Notes under the pieces: model-generated | What the model saw: the letters and a program-made list of their open reading frames with translations, nothing else | Databases searched by the model: none | What the model was told of the DNA's origin: nothing | Position numbers and translations under genes: made by a program | Assembly: GCA_963580455.1 (NCBI GenBank) | Contig: OY756960.1 | Span: 3,534,001 to 3,598,000 of the forward strand | Length of the DNA stretch: 64,000 bases | Origin: Euonymus europaeus | Taxonomy: Eukaryota > Streptophyta > Magnoliopsida > Celastrales > Celastraceae | Direction of reading: 5' to 3' | Shown: piece by piece, positions 48,301 to 60,983 of the stretch | Position numbering within the stretch: position 1 is the first letter of the stretch | Layout of the letters: each line of letters opens with the position of its first letter

Positions 48301-48613
48301 CGAGGGGAATGCTCAAAATCACGAAGCAATAACTACTAGCTCACAATGTGAAGCTGAGTAGAACTTAACCCTGATCAAAACATATTTCAGACAAGAAGAG
48401 AAAAACATGTAAAACTTAACCCTAATCAATGCATATTTCAGACAAGAAGAGAGAGAAGCGGGAAATCTAGTGTTTTTGGGCGGGATTCACTTATTCTTTC
48501 TTGAAAAACGAGCTTGACTACTGTGTAATAAACTATGTGGTATGCTGATGTGTAATGCCACATAGATTATGTAAACTTATGGATGCAAGCTTTAGGGATA
48601 CCTATCATTTTCC
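45399..48613. mobile_element. Mutator-like element with FAR1-domain fragment (about 3.2 kb)
   Basis: The left end (CGGTAGTACTACCGG ... TTTACATAATCTACGTGGC) and the right end (on the minus strand GGAAAATGATAGGTATCC ... TTTACATAATCTATGTGGC) are imperfect inverted repeats about 50 bp long. The right end also aligns with the ends of the MULE at 19168-21603. The flanking 9-mers AAAAAACAA and AAAAAAAAA fit a 9-bp target duplication but are too simple to prove it. The inside is AT-rich with many ATTACATTG words and contains a FAR1-type domain fragment. Confidence 0.72.
47378..47778 (-). pseudogene. FAR1-type DNA-binding domain fragment in the MULE
   Basis: Frame 1 (47778-47485) reads PTPGILFDCVDDMFNFYRDY and GIVNGFSVNKRSITKDANGV, the start of the FAR1/FHY3 zinc-binding domain. 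Frame 2, from about 47520, reads NECKARLTARLSADAKWEIT and MFDDDHNHILSES, its end, with the CKA cysteine and the HNH histidines that hold zinc. A frameshift between them and a stop at 47378 make it non-functional. FAR1/FHY3 proteins come from MULE transposases; no DDE catalytic part is visible here, so this is a relic of the autonomous relative's N terminus. Confidence 0.75.
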
Positions 48614-48789
48614 AAAAAAAAATATCGCATCAAAATTTAATGATTTGGTCAGTTCTTTTCTTAAAAAAAATTATATATTTTATATTCAGATTGATTGAAA
48701 ATTGGTCAAAAATTGAAAAATGAAGATAATCAACAAAATGATTTGACTAAAATATGTAAAAAATCGACTAAAATCGATCGTCGATCCCA

Positions 48790-49205
48790 ACTAATTATCT
48801 TGTTTTCATTAAAATTAATATTGCTCTCAACTCTATTACATCAAAAATTAAATCATATATTCAATTATATTAGTAAAACAAGTCTCACGATAGAACCATA
48901 TCAACAAAATACAAATTCATAAATATTATTATTTCTTCCTCATTTTCTTGTAGCCAATAATATTGTTGGCCTTCATCCATTCCTCAACAAAATGGACTCA
49001 CTTGAACTTCATAACTATATCAAAATCAATATTGAGTCTCACATCTATTATAAAAAGTCAAATCACATACTCAAACATATTAGTAAAATACTGTTTTTCA
49101 ATACAACCACATATCAGTAAAATACTGTCTCTCAATACAACCACTTGAATAAAATACAAATTCCTATATATTATTCATTTCTCATTAAAATTGCACCATT
49201 GTGGG
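48790..49205. mobile_element. MITE-family DNA, inverted relative to 39198-39571
   Basis: Two adjacent partial units: ATTATAAAAAGTCAAATCAC...AGTAAAATACTG...CAATACAACCAC (about 49045-49145) and a related one at 48830-48925. The stretch closes with GCACCATTGTGGGTGCTC, like the right end of 39198-39571. The ORFs at 48695-48922 and 48963-49148 read this repeat. Confidence 0.65.
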
Positions 49206-49209
49206 TGCT

Positions 49210-49818
49210 CTTCCCTTAGGCACCCAACTTCAATGTAAACCCAATCACATGTGGCATTCTTGCTTAAATTTGTGACATGGAAAACATGATTACATGAATA
49301 ATGTGCACAATTGAAATTTAAATTTCACTATTTTCTCTGCACTTCTCTTTTATTCAAAATTTAAAAACCAAATACTCTCTTAAATTTTCCTCTTCTCTCG
49401 CACTTTCATCTTCTCTCTTATAAGTCTCGCTCTCTCTCTAGAGGAAAAACAAGGAAAACCTACAGAGCTACGATTACATTAATTTGTTGTCCTACAAAAT
49501 TGTGATTACATTGTTATTTGTCATACATACCCATAATTATATTTTTTTCATACAGATCAACGATTACATTGTTTTTTGTCACACAGAGTTGTGAATACAT
49601 TGTTTTCAAACCAATGTAATTTTCATAATAGGCAAATAAAAATTGGAGAAAAATAGTCCAAAATATGTAAAAAAATGAGAAAAAATTGCATTATTATTGG
49701 AGGTGGCCGGAGATGTTGCTAAAGATGGTTGCATGGTCGGATTGACATATTACATTGTTTTTTTAAAAAATGTAATTTACTCGAGGTCGTCAAATTCTAG
49801 AAGCTATCCGACTGAAAA
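49210..49818. repeat. MULE-like flank with ATTACATTG repeats
   Basis: 49241-49260 (CCAATCACATGTGGCATTC) resembles the TIR inner part of the two MULEs. 49468-49590 has four imperfect repeats of GATTACATTGTT.TTTGTC.TACA. This may be the left end of the element carrying the OTU pseudogene. Confidence 0.5.
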
Positions 49819-50795
49819 TTGGATGGGTATGGTACTACGCGACGCGTGAAGTCCACATATTCAGACCTTCTAGCACTTCTCTTCGTGAACCCAGCTGTGA
49901 AGACCAACACTAGAGGGCGCCCCTCCACAAAGAAAAAGGTACCCACCACCACCCAGAACAATCCAGCTACACTTGTTGTTGATCATAGTGATTTTGTTCA
50001 GCATAGGGAATCTCACCGACACAGCTCTGCATTGAAACGCCCCGATTCAAAGATCTTTGAGCATAGTTTTTTCAATTCTAACGAACAAGCGAGACACAGT
50101 TGTTCCTCTGTTTACAATACTCTGTCTCTCTCAACACAAGGAAGTTCGAGACCGAGAAAGAAAAAAATACTCTTCACTATCATATATTGATCAGTTCTCA
50201 GCTATATTGCATCCATACATTAGGGATGTACAAGATGTGAGTGGAGATGAAAATTGTGGGTTTCGATAAAATTGCTGTGTCTCTTGGTCATCAGGAGGAT
50301 GAATGGCTCAATGTTCGATATAACTTGATAGCATAGATGAACACATTTTGGGGACAATATGTTGAAATACTTGGTGGTTATGAGAGAGCGTGTGTTGTTA
50401 GACACTCATTGAACTTTTTTCAAAATGAAGGTGAAGCACCGTACCAGCACTTGATGACAATGCCTGACATGGGTCTGTTAATTGCTTCCATATATAATGT
50501 GATATTACACGTTCTTCACCCTAAAGAGAGCGTAACATATCTACTATTTCGTACAACTCCCCCACCACCATTCCAACACATTGCTATCGCAATAGGACAC
50601 GTAAATGATAACTATTATGTCCAGGTTAGTTTGACGGAGGATTATTCAATGCCTCCCATATTCCTTGGGTGGGTTCACTGTAGGTATGATTGTACAGCTA
50701 CATGGGCTACTCCGTATGTGGAGCGGTTTGATGCTTATATACAGTCAGTGCGATCTATGTTTTCTTCTGATAATTTTGTTCATGTGCTTGATTAA
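49819..50795 (+). pseudogene. OTU-protease-like MULE protein, C-terminal part (decayed)
   Basis: Pieces in three frames match the C terminus of plant MULE/FAR1-like proteins that carry an OTU cysteine-protease domain: the linker NPAVKTNTRGRPSTKKK (about 49885), then YIDQFSAILHPYIRDVQDVS-GDENCGF (50190-50265) with the expected nucleophile Cys. A frame change follows, then AVSLGHQEDEWLNVRYNLI. A TAG at about 50334 comes before a long frame (50337-50795) with YQHLMTMPDMGLLIASIYN, PPPPFQHIAIAIGHVNDNYY and the ending TPYVERFDAYIQSV. The usual active-site His of the NHFV motif is Tyr here (NYYV), and DGNC is DENC. At least two frame breaks and one stop make it inactive. It lies on the opposite strand from the FAR1 fragment, so the two are probably from different elements. 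Confidence 0.75.
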
Positions 50796-52631
50796 ATATA
50801 TATAGTAATAAAATTTCTCCAATTTATTATACATTTATGAATTTTTCATGTTTTTTTTTAAAGTTGGTGCATCAAATTACAATTCATATATGTGGATATA
50901 TTATGATTCAAATTGAATATTCACAATATGTAGATATTAAGAAAACCATGCTTTTTTATTTAAAAATTTTGTAAATTGAAAAAAAAAAAGTAAAAGTTGA
51001 GAAACAACAATTTTTTTTAACCCGAAAAACTTAATAAATCATGTATAAGTGTCCAAAAGAAAAGAGTGTAACAATAAGAAAATAAATTAAATAAATCAAC
51101 CTCAATAATTAATTAAATTTGATATGTAATAATTGCACAAATAATTGTTGGGACCAAGATTTCATCAATTTGAGTGTTATCATGTCATAAGGATAGGGGT
51201 TTAATATAGCGGATGTTTATTTATCATATCCCTTCATAATTTAAAGTTGGCGATGATAACTTCGTCAAGTTTCAATTATTGAAATTGTAGATTTAGATTA
51301 CTCAGAACCAACTTTTTTTTGCCACCACTATTTAGGAATTAGGGCTATGACACCTTCCAATCAAGCCACTATGGGAAAAGGTGAAGGCACAACTTTTTGT
51401 CTACTGCGCCTTCCGTCACCCTTTGAAGCTCTTCTTTTTCTTTTTTACATAGCTGTTCCCCGTTTAAAGTCCTCTCTTTATTTCTTCACAAGCACAAGTA
51501 CGACAATGAGAATCCAAAGATTCAAACCTGTAAACCCCAACTCAAGTGACAAATGTCACAAACCTCTACAATGCAAGTTTGGTGATGCTATGCAAGCTAT
51601 CGAGTGGCAAAATGACTCATGCTCGAAATCCCACACCCCAAGATTATAATTAAAATACAGTTTATAATAAGCCAAATTTACCAACCTAATTTTGGCTTAT
51701 AATAGATGCTTTTTCTAATCAAAGGATCCAGGAGAACAAATTCGTGCAGGCTAGTATGACTTGACCCAAAACTGACATCTCCACTAACTTCTGGAACACA
51801 AGATTTTTCCAAAAGTGTCTCAACGGAAGCTAACCTTAGTAAAACAGTGACGGAGCAAAGAGTGTCATCTCAGCCTCAAATGCAAAAGGAGAATTATCCT
51901 GAGGGTTACCACCAGCAGACATAGTCAGCAGACAGCAAAGACTGTAAGCCAATATTCTTGAGAACTATCAAGTAACCATTGGCTGCTCCCACAAAAATGA
52001 GCAGCCAGACTAGGCTGTGAAAAGCAACTTCTTGCATCGGTTGTGTCATGGACTGCTAGCAAAGGAAATGACAGCTATAATTACAAAAAGGAAACTGCTA
52101 AAAATTCATTAATGATGAAACATGTCAATGCGATGAGCATGCATGTAGAGCGACGAGAAACAAAGTTATACAGGACAAGAGGAGGAATTCCAGAGGAATA
52201 TGCTCATCCAAGGCAGCTATTTACACTGATTGGAGTACCAAGCAACTTACCTGGCAGCATAAGAAGATCCCCCCAACCTCTAGGCAATGTGATTGAAAAC
52301 ATAAGCTTTATTACTGACTTCGTAACTTACAATGATAACCTTATCCGAATCTTCCATGAAAAAATTTGACGTCAATATGAAACGGGGCTAAGAAACATCG
52401 GCAGAAGCAGATTTAAGAGCAGATCCATTTTTCCAGGTATAGCTACAGAATTGAGACACTTAATAAATCAGCACTGGAGCCTGAAAAAGTCATTTACCGT
52501 CCAGGCACTCTGTTTTCAGACAACGTGAACATGCAGGTTGTAGACATGTCATATCAAACGCAACACTTTCAGATTTGCCAACACAAACACCAGTTCCGAA
52601 GTTATCATCAAACGCATGAAGAAATTATTTT
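50796..52631. other. Intergenic, no certain gene
   Basis: ORFs at 51347-51649 and 52043-52369 (plus) show no domain. On the minus strand 51930-51850 reads ...SAGGNPQDNSPFAFEAEMT...FAPSLFY followed by a stop, after an acceptor-like TTACAG; this could be a terminal exon, but I cannot link it to a gene. Confidence 0.35.
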
Positions 52632-53036
52632 TCAGACTCTTGCTTTAGAAGCAGCTTCTGAAACCACATGTAACTTGCTCCCTTTCTCATAGTTAATCTG
52701 CATGAACGTATCTTCCGCCACACTGAGAGTAGAAACATCTACATGCATAATTCCATCATTCCACAAATTGGAGGTCTCTAACAATCTCATCTGTAGAAGA
52801 AGCTGGTTTAAGATTTTCCAAATTGACATTTAAAGAATTGACATCGACTACAAACCGATATTAGAAGACCGAGTATCATTCTCAACAGAAGAATTAAAAG
52901 TTGGCATATTTAGTCTCTGCTGTGTTGTGCATCCTGTTAGATAAAATATGTCAATTCTTGTCAGAAGCGCATTCAGTAATTCCGTCCCCAGTAAATTTGC
53001 CTCCCAGTTGAGAATCAGCAGGCACAATGCCCTCAA
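52632..53036 (-). other. Former C-terminal coding sequence of the IDM1-like gene, beyond the present stop
   Basis: Just after the stop at 53037, one base out of frame, the sequence reads [20 protein letters not shown], which resembles the repeated tail units of exon 8 ([17 protein letters not shown]). Lower down, 52829-52632 remains open to a stop (HVVSEAASKARV). Most likely the protein once extended further and a one-base loss shortened it. Confidence 0.5.
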
Positions 53037-56000
53037 CTATGACAGATTTCTAAGTTTCTGAGAAGTAGCAACATTACCATTTAATTCAGGTTCGTTATCC
53101 ACATTGCCTTCATTGCACTCCTGAGCATTATCTTCAACAGAAGAATTCAATGCTGGCTCATTTTTCATCTCCAGAGCATGAGGACTCATATCTGAGACAG
53201 TTTTATCTTCCATGTTGGGTGCACATATAGATGATTTCTCTCCTGATTTGGAATCAGCAAATAAAGTTTCGTCAAGTGAAACTGGTATTGTTAGTTCGTG
53301 AGATATGGCAACATTAGCACGCAGTGCATGGCCATCCTCCTCATTATCTTCTTCACAAGACTGAGCATTCTCTCCCTTGTGAGGAAGAAATACTTGCTGC
53401 CCTTCTATCTCTAGTGCACCAGGCCTGGGACTCGTATCAAAGATGGCACCTTCCTTGTTGGAAGCAGATTCCACCAACTTGTCTCCTGATTCAGAATCAG
53501 CACTTACAGCACCCTCTCGTAAAACTGGAATTTCACCTTCATTAGAAGCATCCACTGAACTACTTACTAAGGGAGTATCACTCAAGGAAACATTTTGACA
53601 CTGAGAATCAGAGTCCATAGCAGCTGCACCACCCTCTTTAGAAGAGAGAATACCAAATTTAATAGAAGAATTCAATATGAATTTATTTTCCATCTCTTCC
53701 AAGTCGTAGCTCATAACAGACATTGGTTGGCCTTGCAAATCCAAAACAGATTCGGCTACCCTATCTCCTGATTCAGAATCAGTAAATGTCCCTTCAAGTG
53801 AAATTGGAATTTTAAGTTCATGAGAAGCATCCAGGGAGTTACTCATCTCGGAAGCATTGCTTAAGGAAGTACCTAGGCCTTGGGAATCAGAATCTGCAGC
53901 AGTCACTCTATCATTGATCCCTTTGGCATCTTGCAAGTGAACATCATCGCACTCAAGATCATCATGCCCAACAAAGCCATCCCCATCAAATTTATTATCA
54001 ACAACACACGGAATAGAATGCTTGTCTATGATCTCCATTTGCGTCACACTTTCTGGAAAAGAAAAAAAAGTAGAGTAAAAAAACAGCTGATAACTCTGGG
54101 AAAAGAAAAGAAAAATAAAAGAAAAGAGGGATGGGTGTTGGGTGAGGCTTGGGGTGCAATTAATAAACCCATACTGGAGACATCCTCTTCACTATTATCT
54201 CTCTGGAGGAGCTTCTGCAACATGTCTATACCAGGGAAAACCAGCACATTCATGGACCTTAATTCTTGCTTAAGTGATTCCTCAAGAGAAGTAAAACCAA
54301 AAACTCCCATCCATGTCTGTGTAAGCTCTGAAATTGCAGGGATAATCATTTTCTCAACTTTGAGAGAACGTAGAGCCTTGAAGTGGGAAGGACACAACAG
54401 ACCCAAGGTCACACACAGCAAGAAAAATGGTCGATCAGAATTGACATTAAAATAGATACAAAACACAAACTAGTAACTAACTTCCCAATGACAACTCAAA
54501 CAACTAAGAGACAAACATTCTCATATCTTACCGATTCAATGGCACAAAATAGCCGACGGAACATCCCTTGACGCCTATATATATGGCGGGTTCCAATGAA
54601 TGGCATCTCCACCAACTGAGTGCCATGGAACCTATATGAATGGACAGAGAAAATTGTAAGAAGAATGTAATCAACGGCAATCCACACACATGCATGGACA
54701 CAAACTCCGATATTAACATCTCTCTAAAAGGAATTCTATGTTGGAACCTAAAACAGTATTCAACATCATATAATAAAAAATTTCTTGACCAAGAGCAATC
54801 TGCTTCCATCAATTAGAAACAAAATTTTCAAGACACAAGTAACTGAACAAACTAAACACAGACTAAAACAGCAAAAGGATAATCAAGGAAAAAAACAAAG
54901 AAAAATAGCTACTTGTAAATACAATGTATAATGGTACAGAGCTATCCCACCTTACAGAGGAAACATAATTTTTCCACATTAAAAGCATATTACCGCATAC
55001 TTAAAATACTTCATCTCTTACGCCATTTCATGCTGATTGATAACCTTAGTTGTTTTCTTTGATGCTTATCTTTATACTTCAATTCCCTCCTTCAGAAACT
55101 CCATTCTAATGTCTAAACCATTTCAATCTTTCATAGTGAAAAATTTGTATGTACAAAGTTATGTATGACTGAAATTATTAGAATTATACCTGATAGATGC
55201 AGCAGATATAATTTCATCACCCCTCTCCAGAATAGCGGTGTAGAATCCGCCATAGTTCAGCCGATTGAAATTCGACCTGTAAACAATGAGAAAAGGCAGT
55301 TCAAATTCCCATTAAACACAAGAATCTGGCACATAGAAGTATAAAAATAATGATTGATCACAATTAATAGGGTTTTCCACATTTATAATCAGAAGAGCAA
55401 ACAGATGTTACAGATAAATGCCAAAAAAGTAATAACGTTTCTCTCCCAGACACAAACAAATGGAGGGAGACCATGTACATTTCACACATCAATATTATTA
55501 CAAGATATTAATGTAGATCAATCCACACAAAAAAAAAAGCAGACCATAAAAATTCAAGTACACCTACCCGTTAAATTAATAAACATCGAATCGCAACCAA
55601 ATTATCTTCACATATTAAAATATCCGGAGCCTCATTTGCCAGGTTATAAGCTCAATATGAAAACTTGAAGGCTAAATTTAATTTTATAAGCAATTTGCAG
55701 GTCGGACCCATCTTGAATTTTCTTCTAGGCGATTTTTTTTTTTTTTTGTCCAGCTTATGACAATTACAGAAATACATGTAGGAGAGCAGTGAGTGATAGA
55801 CTACTTGCAATGAGCAAAACAAAACCTTGTCTTTGTCTCACAGTATTGATTAACAAGGAACAAATGTCTGATGTTTAAACCCAAAGTTATTTAACATTTA
55901 ACATTTTTGAAACTTATTTCTACAATGCTAAAATTTTGGGAAATAATAGTAATAACATAGTTGACTTCTTAAACTAACTATTTTTAATATAGTTACTTGT

Positions 56001-59000
56001 ACAAAAATCAAGACTATCCATTATCATTGAACCACCAGGGCAGGGCCAGAAAAGACACCCGCATGGTGTCCTCTGTCTGAATAGCTGTGTGTGCCCTTGC
56101 AACTCTTAACGTATATGAGAACTAAATCGCAAGTTTAATTTGCCCAACTTCCATAGGGCCAGAAAAGACACCCGCATGGTGTCCTCTGTCTGAATAGCTG
56201 TGTGTGCCCTTGCAACTCTTAACGTATATGAGAACTAAATCGCAAGTTTAATTTGCCCAACTTCCATTTCTGCCATACCTTATGAGAAATAATGATAAGC
56301 GTCAGGAAAGTGCATGTTAATCATAGGATTAACAAAATAAATTTCTGACAAAGATCACCACAAAAAGATTATCACTTCATAACTCTGACAAAAGTGTAAG
56401 CTTCCCCCACATAAGCTCAGGCCCCAGTAGATGGAAAATGATACAGGAAAGGAAAAACACAAATAATGGGGGCAAAATTCATCAACATGGTAGCACGGGA
56501 CTCAAATAACCAATTCAAGAATGATATTCCCTTAGCTAGGCATGCATCAAAGAAACAGAAACCAATCACCAAGGTAGGTCTTAAGACCACAGCAGATAAT
56601 TGATGGCTCTACGGTTAAAATAATACGCAAAAAATCCATAATGTTTAAACCACACAAAAAATCCTTACCTGCAGTTATAAAGAACATTATGCAGTAAATT
56701 GATTCCACTTCTACGGTCAATAATGGGCAAAAAACATTCATCCATAACTGTCAGAGCAACAGCTAGCTTGGAATTGCATTCCACTCTTTGAGGAAGTCCT
56801 AGTGATGATGCATCTGAATCTGCATCCATTCTGTGAATGAGTGACCATGAATATCCTCCTTCCAGTTCAAGTTTGACCCCAAGATACTTCTGTATCTGCT
56901 CAGAGAGCTGTAGAAGTGACAAGAAAATCAGTAATCACGTTGCAATATCAACAAATGACAGTTAGCTGGGAGAAAAGGGGGGTGGGGAGTGAAAGTCTCA
57001 ACAGATTGCAATCATCTGACAAGGCTGTGCAAAACTAGAAAGCAGTCAAAAGGAAGAAAAATAATAATAAGATCCTTGGAAAGGTAAGTACCTCTATGCA
57101 TTTCTTCCCACAAAAATAAGTAAACGAACTATTAGAATCAACAGGAAGAGGAATATCCAGTGTGCATGATAGGTGATCTACAGAAGACAAATCATTTAAT
57201 TTCCAACAAAATTCATCACAAGATACAAGAGAATGACGGTGTAAGAGCACATATAGCAAAATAAAAATAGCAGGAAGAAAAAGAACAATACACTTCTTCT
57301 CGCAAAGAGTGCAGCTGAGAAGTGCATGAACAGTTGAGTCATTCTCTAAACCAATATCATCACTGGCTTTCCCACAAAATTTGCATGTACAATATGGACA
57401 GTGCCAATCACCCGGGGGAAGCATCTGCAATGAGAACAAACAAACTAAACTGCGTGAACCAATTCTAGATATGCATGAAGGTACTAAGAACCATTCAAAA
57501 CACTAAAACGGTCACCAACAATCACACCATGACGTTTTCTATTAACTGAATGATTTATTTTTTTAACTACGAGGCACATTGAAAATGAGGGTCATAAATC
57601 ATCATGGTATAATTAAATAGAAATAGACCAACCATTTTAGTATGCAAATCCATACATCAAATACAATGAATAGCCTTATTCCACCAAATCTAGGGTACAA
57701 GGACCAGTAAAAATTCCTTGTAAGGAGAGTTGTATTAGTTGCGCTATTAAAGTCTAAAGATTGTGTTAAGCATCTCTAACTTCTAAACAGCATTCTTCTA
57801 TGAAATAGTGAGATATTTAGCCAAGTCCAATGAAGAATTGTCAATGTCTAACCATAGTTGTTTTGAGGCACAAAGTTGACAAAACTTTAAAGTTCAACTG
57901 GCCCGAATACATGCAAGGAACAAATTTCATGTGGCTACAATAATATAAACTTACCTGAATATCTAAGCAGATCTGGTGAAATGTTGATGGGCAGCCATCA
58001 CAACAGATCAGATCCCCACCATCTCCACAGAGGCCACAAGTATCATCATTTGGGTCATCACCATCAATGTCTACAGAGTGGAACCCAATCTGCTCAGACT
58101 GCTCTTGCTTAACCCATGCATCAATCTGACACTGCAGTAAGGACATTCCTGAATCCAAATATATGTTCTGAAATGGCTGGCGTAATTTGCTTCCAGCATG
58201 TATCTCAAACTTTGACACTGTGAGGATCTTACTGCAACAACTACAATGGATACCGTCTTTTGTAATCCACCCCTCCAGCATCACTTTTGTCCTTCTGCGG
58301 TTCTTATACTGTACCTTCTGGCTCAACTCCACACTTCCAATATCAATCAGCCAGGAAAGTAGTGTACGTTTTCCACTATATGGAGTAAAGCCATCAGTTT
58401 CTGAAGCAAGCCCCTTGTTAGAATTTCTAATTAGCAAAGTGCATCTGCCAAGTTTTCTACTTTTCTGTCCTTTCAACTTATGAGAACTGGACTCAGAGAA
58501 TGGAATTTCAGCACCATCACGCAAATGATGGCTTGAGATTTGACCATTTTCACTAACTCTACTCTTTGAAGACTTACCACCGTGCTTTATAAAGGAGCTT
58601 AGTTTCTCTTCTTGGCTACCACTGTCCGTACTTTCCTCCTTGTGCCTGACGCTTGCATACCTTTTCACCCTAACATCCTCTGCATGCTCGCTCTCACTGC
58701 CTTCTTGTTGCTTCTTTTTCATTTCTTTCTCAATCTTCTTTCGTGTCTTCCTTGTCAATTGGCTGAGCACCTCTTCTGACAATGGGGTGAAAGACGAACC
58801 GTCACCAGTAGGTTTGGCCTCTTCATCATCTTCGTGTAATTGCTTTTGAAGTGCATCATAAGCCTTGATAATGGACCAGTAAGCAGTTCCACTGGAATTA
58901 ATATACACAGCATCTAGGTAGTCTCTGTTCCTTCTAGGTCGATAATCTATCGTCCATCCCGCATTCAGAAGCATCGACCTTATCTGTTCACGCACTTTTT

Positions 59001-60468
59001 GCTTTTCTGTCCCACTACCACGCCTAACCTTTCCTGCTTTAACTTTTGAAGGAAGGAGCTCACTGCATGGCATTTTTTCACCACCAGAAGTCAACCTCTT
59101 TGCAGAATAACAAGCTTCCACACTTTTTGGTCCCATAGTCGGAGATGTATCACTGTCCTCTGAATCTGTGTCAGCACCCTTGCTGTATTTAGTCATTCCT
59201 GATTTCTTCATATTAAAAGATTCCAATTTCTTTGATTCCGCCTTCAGGGACATATTGCTGACTTTCGATTCTAAATGGGCACCCCTACCTTTATTAGTTG
59301 ATAGTCTCCTCTTATAATGACGAAATTCAACATTCGTTGATCCCAGCTTTGGTGGCATATCGTAATCCTCTAAATCCCGAGGACTGGCCCCATTATTTGC
59401 TGCTAAAAATCTCTTCGTAGAATTACAAGCCTGCACATTCTTTGAGCTGGGCTTTAATGATGTATCACTGTCCTCTGAACTAGAGTCATGTTCCCCACTC
59501 TTTTTAGTTGACAATGACTTTTGTAAATTTAAAAGATTTTCCTGAGTCCTAATAGATGAACCAGGTTTCTCACGACTTCTTGATTCACTAGAATATGAGG
59601 GATGTTTCATAACATTCATGTTCACAGTATCATTCTTCTTTGAACCCCTCCAGTTTCCCTCAGCTTCAAGTTGATCATAGTTGCTCACGGACCTACCAAC
59701 CTTTTTGTTCTTGTTTACCATCACCTTCAAAACACCATTTTTTCCCTGGACCCTAATGGGTTCTTCTGAATCACCCAAGTACTTATCCCGTAATAAGGAT
59801 ATAGGTAGCTGATCTTCTTCCCTATCCATCCCCAACCTAATCCTATCAACATGATTTCCTTGACTAAAGCCACTTGTCCGCTCATAATAATATTTTTTCT
59901 TCTTCTCAATAGACTGTCGACCGGAACCTGTCATGTATTCCCTCTGAACACCATTTCGACCTACAGGCATCGACTCCAAAAACCTTCTGCCCCCAATTTC
60001 TGCTCCAACATCATTGACACGCTTCCTCCTCACACTCTCCACATCAATCCCATCATATTCATCAAACTCAAATACATCTAACCTATCCCTCTTCCTTTCA
60101 CTCTGCCACTCACCATTCTTACCCACCTTGTTAACCCTAGAATAATCTCCCCTGTCCCTCTTTCTATCCATTCCACTCTCCTCCACAATACCTTTCTCAG
60201 AAACACTCAAACCATTACAGACTCGAATTGTATCAGGGGCAACCCTTCTACTAGAAGGCACTAAAAGCTCATCACTAGACCCAGAATCGCTCAAAACCAA
60301 TCTAGGCCTCTTCTTCTCCTTCTTCGACTTTAAAATCCTCCTGGAACCCGAGGCAAGAGCCCCGCCCACTCCATCACTACCCTTCTTTTTCACGATCAAA
60401 CAACCAGAGGAATTCTTATTCTTAATCACAATCCCCGGAGGATCTCCAGATCTCATTCGCTCGTCCAT
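53037..60468 (-). CDS. IDM1/ROS4-like PHD-finger GNAT acetyltransferase
   Basis: Eight coding exons: 60468-57955, 57424-57292, 57177-57092, 56907-56669, 55276-55190, 54631-54532, 54376-54175 and 54052-53037. All have GT-AG borders and the frame is kept, giving 1,458 residues. The N-terminal half is basic and Ser-rich. Around residues 733-793 is a TIFY-binding-type domain ([17 protein letters not shown]). A C4HC3 PHD finger follows at 811 ([20 protein letters not shown], then CPYCTCKFC). Exons 4-7 form a GNAT fold ([20 protein letters not shown], then [20 protein letters not shown], the acetyl-CoA loop). It ends with an acidic tail of three diverged repeats (ADSESGD). Relatives include IDM1/ROS4, a nuclear histone acetyltransferase that protects loci from DNA methylation; the nearest I recall is At4g14920. 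An acceptor at 60481 suggests a 5'-UTR intron. The last exon border (54175) is the least certain. Confidence 0.9.
56042..56267. repeat. Perfect 113-bp tandem duplication in an IDM1-like intron
   Basis: 56042-56154 and 56155-56267 are identical (AGGGCCAGAAAAGACACCCG ... GCCCAACTTCCAT). It lies in the intron between coding exons 4 and 5. No difference between copies means it is very recent, or an assembly artefact. Confidence 0.97.
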
Positions 60469-60983
60469 GTACGCCAACACTACAACAAAAAACCCCAAAT
60501 TTCCGAAATTCCTTTCAAATCCATCACAAATTCACCAACAAAATAATAAAAAAACAGAGTTTGAATAATCAAAATCTCTCCCTCCCAACCTAAATAACAA
60601 AAGATTACCAGATCTAGTGCCACAGCTATAGGAAAACCCCGACAGATACAAAAAGGTATCGTATCGGTAAAATCGAGCAAAGAACATACCTTGCCCGACA
60701 GCCCCAAGAGTTCTTGAAAGGCAATTCACCGGTGGTACATATCACCGACCATCCGCCGATGACGCAATTTCCCGGCGAAGAAACCAAGAGACAGCAGCGA
60801 TTATCGTATTGGACCTTGATGACCCCCGTACCAGAACAACTAAACCATTGTGCTCTGTTTTTATTATTTCCTTTTTCTATTTACATTTTTTTATTTCCGT
60901 TTTTAAGTTTTTTCCTTGTATTAATTGGTTTTTTTCCCTCCAAATCGCGGTCCCGCGGGTGGGACGGAACGGTGCTGATGCTG

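Noticed and set aside
51850..51930. Short minus-strand reading SAGGNPQDNSPFAFEAEMT ending at a stop
   Set aside because: Looks exon-like, but no partner exons or start were found, so it is mentioned only as part of the intergenic stretch.
54044..54466. 140-codon ORF as a separate small gene
   Set aside because: It is coding exon 7 of the IDM1-like gene read through into its intron.
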